Shown here piece after piece: positions 47,210 to 56,835 of a DNA stretch of 64,000 nt (positions are counted from its first letter, which is position 1; each line of letters starts with the position of its first letter). The notes beneath the pieces are model-generated. The model was given only the letters and a program-made list of their open reading frames with translations. It searched no databases and had not been told where the DNA came from. Source of the stretch: Nibrella saemangeumensis (GTDB lineage: Bacteria; Bacteroidota; Bacteroidia; Cytophagales; Spirosomataceae); contig NZ_BAABHD010000010.1 of assembly GCF_039541915.1 (NCBI RefSeq), positions 1-64,000 on the forward strand. The letters run 5' to 3'. The translations under genes were made by a program, and so were the position numbers.

Positions 47210-48418
47210 ATGCAGATCCAACCGGTATACATTGATTTGTTCGCCCTGATTATGCTGTTGGGCGTAGCTCAGGCCTTGTTGCTGGGGGTATTCTTTCTGA
47301 CGGGTAGCCGGGGTAAAATCATCTCGAACCGCTGCATCGGCTGGTTTATGCTCGGACTGTCGGCCATTACGGGGGAGATCTTTCTGTGCTACACCAATTA
47401 TATGTTCCGGCTGCTGGCGTTTGTCGACTTCTCCGAGCCGCTTAATTTCCTGCTGGGTCCGGTGTTCTTCTTTTTTGTAGTTTCCAAAATTCGCCGGCGA
47501 TTGCCCAAACGGTGGATTTTGCACCTGGTTCCTTTGGTAATCTGGACGGCTAATGCTGTAACCTGGCTGTATCAGCCTATTGAGTTTAAATATAACTCCT
47601 ACCTGAATTCGTACCACCCGGAACTGTCCTTTATTGATTCTGATCCGTACCTGCCCGAAGATTTCACCGGACTACGCGATTATATTGATGAGCTCACCCT
47701 GCTGAGCTGTCTCATTTACGCAGCGCTAGCGTTGCTGGAAGTACGAAATGCCTTCCGACGCAACAGCCAGACGCTCTGGAGCACTACCCCTGCCCAACTG
47801 GTACCGCTACGAAACCTTTCCCTGATGTTCCTTCTGTTTCCGCTGGTCATCGTAGCCGTCAAACCGCAGTTTCACAATGACCTCGGCGATTACCTGATTG
47901 CCTGTTACGCGACCATTACCATTTACGCTACCAGTCTGCTGGTTATGCGCGGCTCTGACTTCTTCAAAGAAGCTCCTTTGACTGCCACCACACCGGAGCC
48001 CCGGAAGAAGTACGAAAAATCGGCCCTGTCGGAGGAAAAAGAGGAGGCTGTTATGACTGGGTTGACCCGGTTGATGATTAGCGAAAAGCCGTACCTGGAA
48101 GCCGATCTGTCGCTGCCTAAACTGGCACAGCGGCTGAATACCTCCCCGCATCACCTGTCTCAACTGCTGAACGACCGGCTTAACCAAAGCTTTTTTGATA
48201 TGCTGGCTGCCTACCGGGTGCAGGAGGCTCAGCAGCTACTGCACGACCCGGCTACGACTAACCTGAAGATTGATGAAATTGCCGAGCGCGTCGGCTATAA
48301 TTCCACATCCGCATTTCATACGGCTTTCAAACGAATCACTGGACAGACTCCGGCTCAGTTTAGGCAGGGGCGTACCGACGGATCGGTAATGAGCAGGGGA
48401 CAGGGGGCCAGGGGGTAA
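47210..48418 (+). CDS. Membrane-anchored AraC-family transcription regulator
   Basis: This 402-residue protein has an N-terminal region of six or seven membrane helices (residues about 5-260) followed by a cytoplasmic AraC-type helix-turn-helix domain. The latter shows LSLPKLAQRLNTSPHHLSQLLNDRLNQSFFDMLAAYRVQEAQQLL and IDEIAERVGYNSTSAFHTAFKRITGQTPAQFR, both HTH motifs intact. This integral-membrane form is common in Bacteroidota and presumably senses an envelope or membrane signal. ATG 47210 is chosen because an upstream in-frame extension runs through the repeat and terminator. The C-terminal tail (GSVMSRGQGARG) is not conserved. Target genes are unknown. Confidence 0.88.
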   Translation: MQIQPVYIDLFALIMLLGVAQALLLGVFFLTGSRGKIISNRCIGWFMLGLSAITGEIFLCYTNYMFRLLAFVDFSEPLNFLLGPVFFFFVVSKIRRRLPKRWILHLVPLVIWTANAVTWLYQPIEFKYNSYLNSYHPELSFIDSDPYLPEDFTGLRDYIDELTLLSCLIYAALALLEVRNAFRRNSQTLWSTTPAQLVPLRNLSLMFLLFPLVIVAVKPQFHNDLGDYLIACYATITIYATSLLVMRGSDFFKEAPLTATTPEPRKKYEKSALSEEKEEAVMTGLTRLMISEKPYLEADLSLPKLAQRLNTSPHHLSQLLNDRLNQSFFDMLAAYRVQEAQQLLHDPATTNLKIDEIAERVGYNSTSAFHTAFKRITGQTPAQFRQGRTDGSVMSRGQGARG

Positions 48419-48559
48419 GTGTTCCGGGGTTGGAATTGAGCTAAACGAGGGCGTTTTTCTTCATCCCGACCGGCGCGAAGTTCATAATTATCGGAAAATG
48501 GCTGTTTCAGGGGGCAAGACCGCCAATTTTGGTTTGTCAACATCAAATGCCTTTACACC

Positions 48560-49798
48560 ATGCAAACGCCAAGCAACCCCACACCAACCGACGTTGAAGA
48601 CCTCTCCTTACCACCTGCACCCCGGCCCCTGGCCTCTATTCGTCGCTACGACCTCGACTGGCTACGGATTATTGCTATTCTGACTCTACTGTTTTACCAT
48701 ACGGGTATGATTTACGTCAGTTGGGGTTGGCACATCCAGAGCGCCGAAACAAGTCAGGTGTTTGAAAACGTCATGCGCTGGCTGCACCGCTGGCGAATGC
48801 CGCTGCTTTTCTTTATCTCAGGTGCCGGCACCTATTTTGCGCTGAACCGCCGGCCGAAAGGCAATGCATCCTCTTCGCCGTTGCCCCGATACGCCTGGGA
48901 ACGTACCAAGCGGCTGTTCTTCCCGCTGGTTTTCGGTATGTTCGTGATTGTGCCGCCCCAAATTTACTTTGAGTGGTTGTTCAGAGGTCGTTTCACGGGT
49001 AGCTACGCTGGTTTCTATCCGAGTGTATTCGACTTTGTTCCTTACGAAGATGGAGGAACCGGCGGAGCGTTTAGCTGGCATCACCTCTGGTTTGTGGCCT
49101 ATCTGTTTCTGTATTCGCTCATCAGCATACCGGTATTCCGCTGGTTACGAACTGCAGGCGGTCAACGGTTTACCGATCGTATAGGCCGCCTGATTACCCG
49201 GCCGGGTGGTGCATTATGGCTGATGGGACTTGCCATCCTGGCCAGCCAATACCTGACTCGCCCATTCTATCCGGATGAAACGCACGCGTTGCTAAACGAC
49301 TGGGCTTATTTTGTCGAAAATTTGCTGCTGTTCTGGTTTGGGTATGTGCTCATTAGTCGTCGGTCATTCTGGCAGGTACTAACTGATCAACGCCGGATTT
49401 TTCTGGCAGCCACGGTTGTGTTTACCCTGGTGCTGTACGGGATGCGTATGGGGTATACACCCCAGGAGATCGACGACCTGTTCTGGGTGGACTTTACGTA
49501 CTTCACGAATGGACAATGTCTGATGATTGCCTCCGTGCTGGCTACCATTGCCTACGGTTATAAGTACCTGAATGTCGACCGGCCAATTTTGCCGAAGCTC
49601 AACGAGGCCGTGTATCCGTTTTACATCCTGCACCAGACGGTCATTGTTGGTATTGGCTATTACCTGCTGCAAACCGGCCTGGGCGTGTACAGCGGTTTTC
49701 TGGTGATTAGCCTGTTGTCGTTGATTATATGCGTCAGTCTGTATCTGCTGCTGATCAGGCCGTTTAAACTGACCCGATTCCTGTTTGGGATGAAATGA
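48560..49798 (+). CDS. Integral membrane acyltransferase (Acyltransferase_3 family)
   Basis: This 412-residue protein has about ten membrane helices and the acyltransferase-3 signature: RRYDLDWLRIIAILTLLFYHTGM at the start, with the conserved Arg-Tyr-Asp and catalytic His (FYHTG), and SWHHLWFVAYLFLYS in the middle. Relatives such as MdoC/OpgC modify glucans or surface polysaccharides with succinyl or acetyl groups. The start follows 140 bp of non-coding DNA with no strong promoter. A terminator closes the gene at 49906. Acceptor unknown. Confidence 0.87.
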   Translation: MQTPSNPTPTDVEDLSLPPAPRPLASIRRYDLDWLRIIAILTLLFYHTGMIYVSWGWHIQSAETSQVFENVMRWLHRWRMPLLFFISGAGTYFALNRRPKGNASSSPLPRYAWERTKRLFFPLVFGMFVIVPPQIYFEWLFRGRFTGSYAGFYPSVFDFVPYEDGGTGGAFSWHHLWFVAYLFLYSLISIPVFRWLRTAGGQRFTDRIGRLITRPGGALWLMGLAILASQYLTRPFYPDETHALLNDWAYFVENLLLFWFGYVLISRRSFWQVLTDQRRIFLAATVVFTLVLYGMRMGYTPQEIDDLFWVDFTYFTNGQCLMIASVLATIAYGYKYLNVDRPILPKLNEAVYPFYILHQTVIVGIGYYLLQTGLGVYSGFLVISLLSLIICVSLYLLLIRPFKLTRFLFGMK

Positions 49799-49905
49799 TT
49801 TGTAGTCTGACGCAACGCTCCGGTTATTTTTTACGTACTGGTCATTGCAAGGAGCATCTGAAAGCGCACGGTTGTGCTTGCGCGTTAAAGATGATGACGG
49901 TTAGA

Positions 49906-49935
49906 TTAGCCCGGCAACATTGCCGGGCTAATTTT
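49906..49935 (+). terminator. Rho-independent terminator between acyltransferase and hydrolase genes
   Basis: TTAGCCCGGCA (49906-49916), loop ACAT, TGCCGGGCTAA (49921-49931), then TTTTC. It is a perfect 11-bp stem with a 4-nt loop, situated between convergent genes. Confidence 0.9.
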
Positions 49936-49956
49936 CTTTGTAATCATTTGGACGCC

Positions 49957-51135
49957 TTACTTGCCAGAGACCAACCCGTTTGCCGGCTTCAGTTCGCCCG
50001 CAACGGGCTTTGTACCCGTTTTTGCCCATCGTCGCAGTTGGTTGAACGCATTAGCCGTTTCCTGCGGAGTGAATACACAGTGCCCCTGGCTGTTGGTATA
50101 TTTCACGACAAACAACTGCTCTTTACCCGCCTGACGGGCCAGGTCCTCGTAACCGGTTGCGTAGTTGCTCGGAATAAGCTGGTCGTATGTCGTGTGCAGT
50201 ACGAGCAGCGGTTTGCTGAGTTGCCCAGTGAAAGCGCCATCTTTTTCCAGATACCGACGGGCACCGGGCGTTTCGGTCAGCCGAACGGCTTTGGCATTCA
50301 CGGCGACATTATCGCCAAAACCACCATATACCGTATTGGTATTGTCGAATGGATTACCGCCTGCTTTCTGACTAATATCCGCCAGTATGACCGCATAGAA
50401 AGGAATAACCCAGGCCAGATCAGCCGGCTTTATATCATAACGCTCTGCAAATTGTCGGGCCTTTGCCGAGTCGGCTTTCAACTTGTTGATATAAGCAGCC
50501 GAAGGTTCGATTTGCCCGTTTTTCTGAGAAAAAACCTGAGCCAGGCTATTCGCGTTTCCTAAGGCCAATTCACTTAGTGGCGGCAATGTATTTGGAAAGA
50601 GAGCATCAAACGTAACCAGCAAATCAAAAACTCTGGTTTTCATCAGCTCATACACGCGACCTGTATTAGGACACATCGGCATACCCGCCTGATAGTACTG
50701 TGGATACTTCTCAATAGTGGCAACGGTAATCATGCCACCCATCGAGTGCCCGGTAATGAAAGTAGAATCAGGTTGCCCATATTTTTGAACGAAGTACTTC
50801 CGCAACGCTTCCGTATCTTCTACGCCTTCCGTCAAAGCCCAGCCCTGTTGTCGGTAGGCTGACCGGGCCAGCGCATAGCCTGCCTTTACAAAAGCATCCT
50901 GAAAATAAGCCACCTCCTGAGCAGTATTAAGGCCGGTTGGGCTTCCTTTGGTCTGGTAGCCGTGCGCGTACATCAACAGACGCCTGGGAGCGCCTGGTTG
51001 ACCCCAGTTGGGCGGAAGATCAATGCGGTAAGCGGCTCCATTAATAATGCCTGTATCGACGCGGGCTACCGATGACAATTGGCTTTGGGCCGCAAAACTT
51101 ACCAGGAGGCAAAGAGAGAGGAGAGGTAGTTTCAT
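49957..51135 (-). CDS. Exported alpha/beta hydrolase
   Basis: This 392-residue periplasmic or secreted hydrolase has a signal peptide at 1-18 (ending AAQSQ) and an alpha/beta-hydrolase fold: LLMYAHGYQTKG oxyanion strand, nucleophile elbow GHSMGGM, LHTTYDQLIP with the acid and QGHCVF with the catalytic His. It resembles prolyl-oligopeptidase-like or dienelactone-type esterases, but no signature fixes the substrate. It is transcribed away from bioB, and 253 bp of spacer with a terminator-like hairpin separates the two starts. Confidence 0.85.
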   Translation of the reverse strand: MKLPLLSLCLLVSFAAQSQLSSVARVDTGIINGAAYRIDLPPNWGQPGAPRRLLMYAHGYQTKGSPTGLNTAQEVAYFQDAFVKAGYALARSAYRQQGWALTEGVEDTEALRKYFVQKYGQPDSTFITGHSMGGMITVATIEKYPQYYQAGMPMCPNTGRVYELMKTRVFDLLVTFDALFPNTLPPLSELALGNANSLAQVFSQKNGQIEPSAAYINKLKADSAKARQFAERYDIKPADLAWVIPFYAVILADISQKAGGNPFDNTNTVYGGFGDNVAVNAKAVRLTETPGARRYLEKDGAFTGQLSKPLLVLHTTYDQLIPSNYATGYEDLARQAGKEQLFVVKYTNSQGHCVFTPQETANAFNQLRRWAKTGTKPVAGELKPANGLVSGK

Positions 51136-51262
51136 AGTTTTGAAGAAGAGGGTAGTATATAAATTCTAGTTAGCACAAAACTTTTATACTTCCAACAATC
51201 CAAACGTCACGTTTTGTCGTATGTATCAGTGGTTCTTGTGTTTCGAGTTGAGTGAGGGGAAC

Positions 51263-51296
51263 AAAAGCCCTGGTCTGCCTGGACCAGGGCTTTTTT
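51263..51296 (+). terminator. Terminator-like hairpin in the hydrolase/bioB divergent spacer
   Basis: AAAAGCCCTGGTC (51263-51275), loop TGCCTG, GACCAGGGCTTTT (51282-51294) and a six-T tract (51291-51296). It is placed between two divergent genes, where no upstream plus-strand gene requires a terminator, so it may end a small RNA. Confidence 0.8.
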
Positions 51297-51314
51297 GTAT
51301 TGGTTAAACGGCGG

Positions 51315-51346
51315 TTTGGCTTCCTACCAAAGACTTCCTATTTTTG
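51315..51346 (+). promoter_or_regulatory. Promoter of bioB
   Basis: TTTG (51315-51318), a 20-bp spacer, then the perfect -7 box TATTTTTG (51339-51346), 42 bases before ATG 51389. Both elements match the Bacteroidota consensus without mismatches. No BirA- or BioR-like palindrome is seen around it. Confidence 0.75.
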
Positions 51347-51388
51347 GCTACGCATACCCTAATTTTCCAACGCTGAGACTGTGATTGC

Positions 51389-52390
51389 ATGACTACATTA
51401 CGTACCGACTGGACCCGCGCCGAAATCGCCGAGATATACAACTCCCCCGTTCTGGACCTCATTTACCGGGCGGCTACCGTTCACCGTCAGCACCACGATC
51501 CGCAGGAAGTACAGGTCTGTACGCTACTGTCGGTTAAGACCGGTGGTTGCCCCGAAGACTGCGCCTACTGCCCACAGGCCGCCCGCTACCATACCAACGT
51601 GAAGGTGCATAAGCTGATGGAGGTAGACGAAGTGCTGACCGCAGCCGAACACGCTAAAAACGCCGGTAGCACGCGCTTCTGCATGGGCGCTGCCTGGCGC
51701 GAGGTTCGCGACAACCGCGACTTCGATAAGGTGCTCGATATGGTAAAGGGCGTAAACGCGATGGGTATGGAGGTCTGCTGCACGCTGGGTATGCTGACCG
51801 AAGAACAGGCCCAGAAGCTGAAAACAGCCGGTCTGTACGCCTACAACCATAACCTCGATACCAGCGAAGAATTCTACGGCGACATCATCTCCACCCGTAC
51901 CTACGACGACCGACTGGATACCCTGGGGAATGTCCGCCAAGCGGGTATTTCGGTTTGCTCCGGTGGTATCATCGGCATGGGCGAGTCGCACCAGGATCGC
52001 ATCGGTATGCTGCACACACTCGCTAACTTGCCCGAACACCCTGAATCGGTGCCGGTGAATGCCCTGGTCCCGGTAGAAGGTACTCCACTGGAAGATCAGC
52101 CCCGCGTATCGGTCTGGGAAATGATTCGGATGATTGCCACCGCCCGCATCATCATGCCGAAAGCGATGGTACGCCTGTCAGCCGGCCGCGTGAGGATGAG
52201 CGTCGAAGAACAGGCCCTTTGTTTCATGGCCGGTGCCAACTCCATCTTTGCCGGCGATAAGCTGCTGACCACGCCCAACCCGGAAGAAGACCAAGACAAG
52301 CAGATGTTTCAGACGCTGAACATTCGTCCCCGCAAAGCTTTTAAGGATGCGGACCAGCCTGCTGTAAAATTTGAGCAGATACCGTTGTAA
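51389..52390 (+). CDS. bioB: Biotin synthase
   Basis: This 333-residue radical-SAM enzyme converts dethiobiotin to biotin in the cytoplasm. The [4Fe-4S] cluster motif is C54-P-E-D-C58-A-Y-C61 (CxxxCxxC); RFCMGAAWRE, CCTLGML, AYNHNLDTSEEFY and GGIIGMGES are conserved BioB blocks, as is the C-terminal RLSAGRVRM with the arginine ligand of the [2Fe-2S] cluster. No other biotin genes are adjacent; the AONS-like gene at 4682 is far away and of uncertain role. It has a clear promoter and a terminator. Confidence 0.97.
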   Translation: MTTLRTDWTRAEIAEIYNSPVLDLIYRAATVHRQHHDPQEVQVCTLLSVKTGGCPEDCAYCPQAARYHTNVKVHKLMEVDEVLTAAEHAKNAGSTRFCMGAAWREVRDNRDFDKVLDMVKGVNAMGMEVCCTLGMLTEEQAQKLKTAGLYAYNHNLDTSEEFYGDIISTRTYDDRLDTLGNVRQAGISVCSGGIIGMGESHQDRIGMLHTLANLPEHPESVPVNALVPVEGTPLEDQPRVSVWEMIRMIATARIIMPKAMVRLSAGRVRMSVEEQALCFMAGANSIFAGDKLLTTPNPEEDQDKQMFQTLNIRPRKAFKDADQPAVKFEQIPL

Positions 52391-52424
52391 GCTCGTCGGG
52401 GTTTGCAATTCTGACGCTATCACC

Positions 52425-52462
52425 AAAGGATCTGTAATCTAGCTAACCATTACAGATCCTTT
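52425..52462. terminator. Bidirectional terminator between bioB and a methyltransferase
   Basis: AAAGGATCTGTAAT (52425-52438) and ATTACAGATCCTTT (52449-52462) form a perfect 14-bp stem with a 10-nt loop, with A- and T-rich outer ends, between convergent genes. Confidence 0.85.
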
Positions 52463-52480
52463 GCTGCTACGTTTACTCGT

Positions 52481-53350
52481 CTATGCTTTCTCACCCACTG
52501 CCACAATCATTTCGCAAGGCCCCACAAAGCCATTTTCGGATTCGAAGTTTTTCAACTCTTTTGTTATTTCATCCCAAACGGATTCCTTCTCCTGGTCCGA
52601 CAGGCTGCTGAGCATCTGATGTAAGGCCCCAAATGACTCCTTTTCAAACCGCACACATTCGGCAGCCGAGGGTAGCTCTAACGGAGAATCTATACGTACA
52701 GCCTGAACATTCTTAAAACCAGCTTGCGTAAATGCCGTTTCAATAACACCCTCGCCACCTAAACTAAATGGGCCAGGTTGTCCCGGCAGCGGAGGAGGCA
52801 GTTTAGCGCGGTTCCGAATGATGCTGACCGGAATAGAAAAGAACTTGTTTTTGTCCGGTGTTGAATAAACGATAGCGGCTATTTTCCCACCGGGCTTCAG
52901 CACGCGCAGCATTTCGGTCAAAGCCCGTTGCTGATCGGGGAAATAAATGAGTCCAACCCGTGAAATCACCACATCAAACGACGCATCAGGAAGCGTTAGA
53001 TTCTCTCCGTCCATCACCTTCGTCTCAATGTTGGTCAGGCCGGCCTGCCGCGCCATCTGTTGGGCAAACTCCAGAATAGCCGGAGCAATATCCGTAGCCA
53101 GTACATAGCCCGTCGATCCAACTTTTCGGGCTACGGTGATCGACTGCTCACCGGCACCGGCAGCCACATCGAGCACCCGGTGACCGGTGGTAATGCCTGC
53201 CATGTCGATCATGGCATCGGTAGCTTTTCCCAGCCATTGATTAAGCGTCGGACTCCAGCGGTGCCAGGCTTCGGCAGCGGTTTGCCACTGGTCATGCGTA
53301 GTTTGCTTGTACTTGATGGGGTCAAATTGGGGGGCAGGTGGTGTTTCCAT
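52481..53350 (-). CDS. SAM-dependent methyltransferase (UbiE-like)
   Basis: This 289-residue class I methyltransferase has motif I VLDVAAGAGEQSITVA, the DIA acidic residue, motif IV FDVVISRVGLIYFPDQ, and motif V LRVLKPGGKIAAIVYS. The N-terminal region (YKQTTHDQWQTAAEAWHRWSPTLNQWLG) resembles small-molecule and ubiquinone/menaquinone-type methyltransferases, but Bacteroidota have a separate menaquinone enzyme, so this is probably a different small-molecule methylase. It stands alone, 60 bp upstream of the histidine kinase gene's stop codon and on the same strand. Confidence 0.82.
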   Translation of the reverse strand: METPPAPQFDPIKYKQTTHDQWQTAAEAWHRWSPTLNQWLGKATDAMIDMAGITTGHRVLDVAAGAGEQSITVARKVGSTGYVLATDIAPAILEFAQQMARQAGLTNIETKVMDGENLTLPDASFDVVISRVGLIYFPDQQRALTEMLRVLKPGGKIAAIVYSTPDKNKFFSIPVSIIRNRAKLPPPLPGQPGPFSLGGEGVIETAFTQAGFKNVQAVRIDSPLELPSAAECVRFEKESFGALHQMLSSLSDQEKESVWDEITKELKNFESENGFVGPCEMIVAVGEKA

Positions 53351-53409
53351 AATTTTTTTCAGGGTTTAGAATAAATATACTTCAATCAGTTTGTATACCA
53401 ATGCCCTGC

Positions 53410-56400
53410 CTAAACTATCTTCTCCACCGAAACAACCGTTCCCTCTCCCGGCCGGGTGTGCATCTGATACCGCGCCCCGATGGCCTCCGCCCGTTTTCGC
53501 ATGCTCTCAATTCCGTTGCCCAATACGGCCGTCGCCGGGTCAAAACCCTGACCATTGTCTTTTACAAAAATCAGTACTTTACCACCCTGTTGACAGACGT
53601 TCAGATGTACTTCCGTCGCCTGAGCGTACTTGGCGGCATTGTGCAGGGCTTCTTTGCCAACTAGGTACAGGTTCCGAACCGCATCCGGTGCCAGCTTCAG
53701 ACTGGCTAAATTCGGATCGGTCTGACAAACCAATTCAATGCCCAGCGGGCTAAGCAACTCACGGCCAAAACTCTCCAGCCGCTGGGCCAGCTTGAAAGCA
53801 TTGTCAGTATCCGAGCGCATGGACCAGACCACATCACTCATGCGCTCGATAGTGGTGCGGGCATTGTCGGCAATCTTCAGCAGCAGAGCGTACGAGTCAC
53901 TGTAGCGGCCTTGCTGGTGCATTTGCCGGGCCGCTTCACTATAGAAGGAGATGCCCGAGAGAATACCGCCCACATCATCGTGCAGGTCGCGGGAGATCTG
54001 GTCCCGTAACTGCTGCTCCCGGCGAATCTGGTTGATTCGGTAGCGATAAACACTATACAACAGCCCGACCAAGGCGATGGACGCCAGCAGCCGAAACCAC
54101 CAGGTATGCCACCAGGGCGGGAGAATTACCACTCGAATGGAAGTGCCCTGTTCGTTCCACACCCCATCATTGTTGGAGCCCTTTACCCGAAACACATACT
54201 CACCCGGATCAAGATTGGTGTAGCTCACTGTCCGGCGGGTACCGGCATGTACCCAGTCATTCTCGAAGTTGACCAGTTGATAGGCATACTGGTTCTTGTG
54301 GGGTTGACTGTAGTTGAGAGCCGCATACTCAAAACTGATGTTGTTCTGTTCATGGGGTAAGACAATTTCGTTCAACTCCGACAGGGGCTTCTCGAAGTAG
54401 GTGACCTTTTCGCCTTTCCTGAAGGCGGTCAGCACCACGGGCGGTACAAAGGTGTTGGTGCGGATGCTGTCGGGGTGAAAGGTAGTAAAGCCGCTAAACT
54501 TGCCAAAGTACATCTGCCCGTTAGGGGCCACGCAGCCGCTGCGGTCGAAGAAAGGAATGGTTCCGGTTCCATCACTGGCGTCGAAGGTATAGAACCGGCG
54601 TTTGACCGGATCAAATTTAGAAATGTGCATGGGTGTACTCAGCCAGAGGTTGCCGTGGCGGTCCTCCAGAATCTTGAGTACCTCCTCATGCGGCAGACCA
54701 TCTTTCTGATGAAACTGGGTAAAGGTGTTGGTCCGCCGGTCGAAGAGGTTGAGGCCATCGCGGGTACCAATCCAGACGCGATCCTGCCGGTCGACATGAA
54801 TGGTCCAGATACGGTTACTGCTTAAACTGCGGGGATCATTCCGCTTTGCTTTGTAGGTAACCGCTTTGCCTGTTTTAGGATCTAAGCGACTTAGACCATT
54901 GTCCATGCACCCTATCCATACGGTTCCCGCTTTATCCGTACATAATCCCCGGATATAGCTACCTGCTATCGTCGTCGAATCACTAGGGTCAGCCAGGAAT
55001 AACCGACTTTGTCTGGTTACCGGATTATATTCATAAAGCCCAACGGCTTGTTTTGCCACCCAAAGTACGTTGTCTTTTCCGGCAAAGACTTCAATGACTC
55101 CAGGTGCCGAACGAAGTGTCTGTTCCCTTTGAAGCTTTTCCTTTTCAGAATCAACCCTAAGGTTGTGATGCGTAAAAGTATTTGTTCTGGAATTATATTC
55201 TCCAAGTCCACCGAATCCTGCCATCCATACAGATTCTCTCGTATCTGCACATACAAACGCTCCCCAGTAGCTTTTGGGGCTTCCGGGTTTGTTTGGATCA
55301 GGATAATAAAACTGAAAATTAGTAGAATCAGGATAATAGCGAACAAAACCCTCACTACCTGTCGCCAGCCAAATGGTCCTTTTCAGATCGATGGCCATCC
55401 CATAGACAGCCTGATTGGGAGGGCTATTTATTGTTCCAGACTTGTAGTTGATTGTTTGGAAGAATTGTTTTGTGACATCCAGCTTAGCCACTCCACCGCC
55501 AAATGAAGCAAACCAGAGGATGCCTGATTTATCCTGTATGGCATCAATGATCCAATCTTTGGCTAAGCGATTGGGATTGGTAGGATCTTCGTCAAAAATT
55601 TGAAATATTTTGGTGACCGGGTTAAAAGAACGCAGTTTGCCTGCTCCAATCGTATGCCAAGGCCACCTGTTATGAATCCAGAAGACACCGCTTCTGTCTT
55701 CAGTGATAGCAAAAACAGTATTTAGGTCTCGGTTTTTATTATTGGGGAAAGGCAGATAAGTTGTGAATTGTCGAATTGCCGGATGATATTCGGTCAAGCC
55801 ATTCTTGAAAGTACCTACCCAGGTAGTACCTCGTCGATCAATATACACGGATGTAACTGTGTCATTAGGCAAGCTACCCGGATGACTCGGTTGATGGCGG
55901 AACACCTGTAGGATTTTCCGGCTTTTGCCGTTTAGCTGATAGAGTCCCTGTCCATATGTTCCCACCCAAAGGTTACCTTGCTGGTCCTCGGCCATACAGC
56001 GAATGTGCTTATCTGTACACCCCTCATCCTTACCCTCCAGCGATACTTTATCAAATTGTTCTCTCTGGCGGTTTAACCGGTATAGACCCGCTATAGTCCC
56101 CACCCATATTCCGCCATGGCGGTCCTCCCGAAAAGCCCAGACCCGGTGCCTGACAATACCAATTATTCCTTTTGGCGTTCCGGGCAGGGCATATAGCGTA
56201 AAAACCTGTTTCTGCCGGTCAAAGCTATACAGTTCCCCTTTGGTAATGATCCATAAAGTGCCCTGCCGGTCTTCGTGTAAATGCGCAATAGAATTATCGG
56301 CAATCGTATTTTGCTTTGGCCAGAAACAGCTGAATGTCTCCGTAGCCGGATTATAGCGGTTAAGTCCATCGTCGGTGCCTGCCCAGAGGGTACCGTACCT

Positions 56401-56682
56401 ATCTTCGAACAGGCAGTTGACCAAATTGTTGGATAAGGTATTGGCTTCACCCGGAACGCTGATAAACTGGCGAACCGATGTTCCTTCCAACCGGTTGAGT
56501 CCGTTCATCGTACCGACCCAGATGAAGCCCTTCATATCCTGGAGTAGGCAATTGGCATATACCGACGATAAACCCTGCTCCATGCCTACTCGCTCAAACC
56601 GCACAGCAGGAATCTGACCTCCTGCACTAGCGACTGCCAGCAAGAGGCCAATAAGTAAATTGATCTGTAAAAATGGCTTCAT
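53410..56682 (-). CDS. Hybrid-type one-piece sensor histidine kinase with periplasmic beta-propeller
   Basis: This 1090-residue protein is modelled on the Bacteroidota sensory architecture: signal peptide (1-22), about 14 seven-bladed propeller repeats of the two-component-regulator type (the recurring LWVGT, IWIGT and GLYRLN strands), a Y_Y_Y domain (near 735-795, ending RVKGSNNDGVWNEQG), one membrane helix (about 805-825), a HisKA_3 dimerisation domain with phospho-acceptor His901 (SRDLHDDVGGIL), and HATPase_c with VKDNGQGFD. It has no receiver or AraC domain fused to it, so it must signal to a separate regulator, most likely the NarL-type gene at 57620. Ligands for such propellers are usually glycan fragments. 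Confidence 0.9.
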   Translation of the reverse strand: MKPFLQINLLIGLLLAVASAGGQIPAVRFERVGMEQGLSSVYANCLLQDMKGFIWVGTMNGLNRLEGTSVRQFISVPGEANTLSNNLVNCLFEDRYGTLWAGTDDGLNRYNPATETFSCFWPKQNTIADNSIAHLHEDRQGTLWIITKGELYSFDRQKQVFTLYALPGTPKGIIGIVRHRVWAFREDRHGGIWVGTIAGLYRLNRQREQFDKVSLEGKDEGCTDKHIRCMAEDQQGNLWVGTYGQGLYQLNGKSRKILQVFRHQPSHPGSLPNDTVTSVYIDRRGTTWVGTFKNGLTEYHPAIRQFTTYLPFPNNKNRDLNTVFAITEDRSGVFWIHNRWPWHTIGAGKLRSFNPVTKIFQIFDEDPTNPNRLAKDWIIDAIQDKSGILWFASFGGGVAKLDVTKQFFQTINYKSGTINSPPNQAVYGMAIDLKRTIWLATGSEGFVRYYPDSTNFQFYYPDPNKPGSPKSYWGAFVCADTRESVWMAGFGGLGEYNSRTNTFTHHNLRVDSEKEKLQREQTLRSAPGVIEVFAGKDNVLWVAKQAVGLYEYNPVTRQSRLFLADPSDSTTIAGSYIRGLCTDKAGTVWIGCMDNGLSRLDPKTGKAVTYKAKRNDPRSLSSNRIWTIHVDRQDRVWIGTRDGLNLFDRRTNTFTQFHQKDGLPHEEVLKILEDRHGNLWLSTPMHISKFDPVKRRFYTFDASDGTGTIPFFDRSGCVAPNGQMYFGKFSGFTTFHPDSIRTNTFVPPVVLTAFRKGEKVTYFEKPLSELNEIVLPHEQNNISFEYAALNYSQPHKNQYAYQLVNFENDWVHAGTRRTVSYTNLDPGEYVFRVKGSNNDGVWNEQGTSIRVVILPPWWHTWWFRLLASIALVGLLYSVYRYRINQIRREQQLRDQISRDLHDDVGGILSGISFYSEAARQMHQQGRYSDSYALLLKIADNARTTIERMSDVVWSMRSDTDNAFKLAQRLESFGRELLSPLGIELVCQTDPNLASLKLAPDAVRNLYLVGKEALHNAAKYAQATEVHLNVCQQGGKVLIFVKDNGQGFDPATAVLGNGIESMRKRAEAIGARYQMHTRPGEGTVVSVEKIV

Positions 56683-56835
56683 ACCTAAGCCTTTTAGGTG
56701 TGAGGAGGGAAGTTAAGCAATTGGTTATCAAATAAAAGGAATAGGACAAGCGATTTAGTGAAAGGCAAATGGGCAGCTCATTCGAACCGCCCCTGACCCG
56801 TTTTTCTCTAATCAAAAAATGCCATTACGTACCAA

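Noticed and set aside
49795..50562. 255-codon plus-strand frame across the acyltransferase terminator and hydrolase gene
   Set aside because: Runs through a perfect terminator and opposite a gene with a complete catalytic triad.
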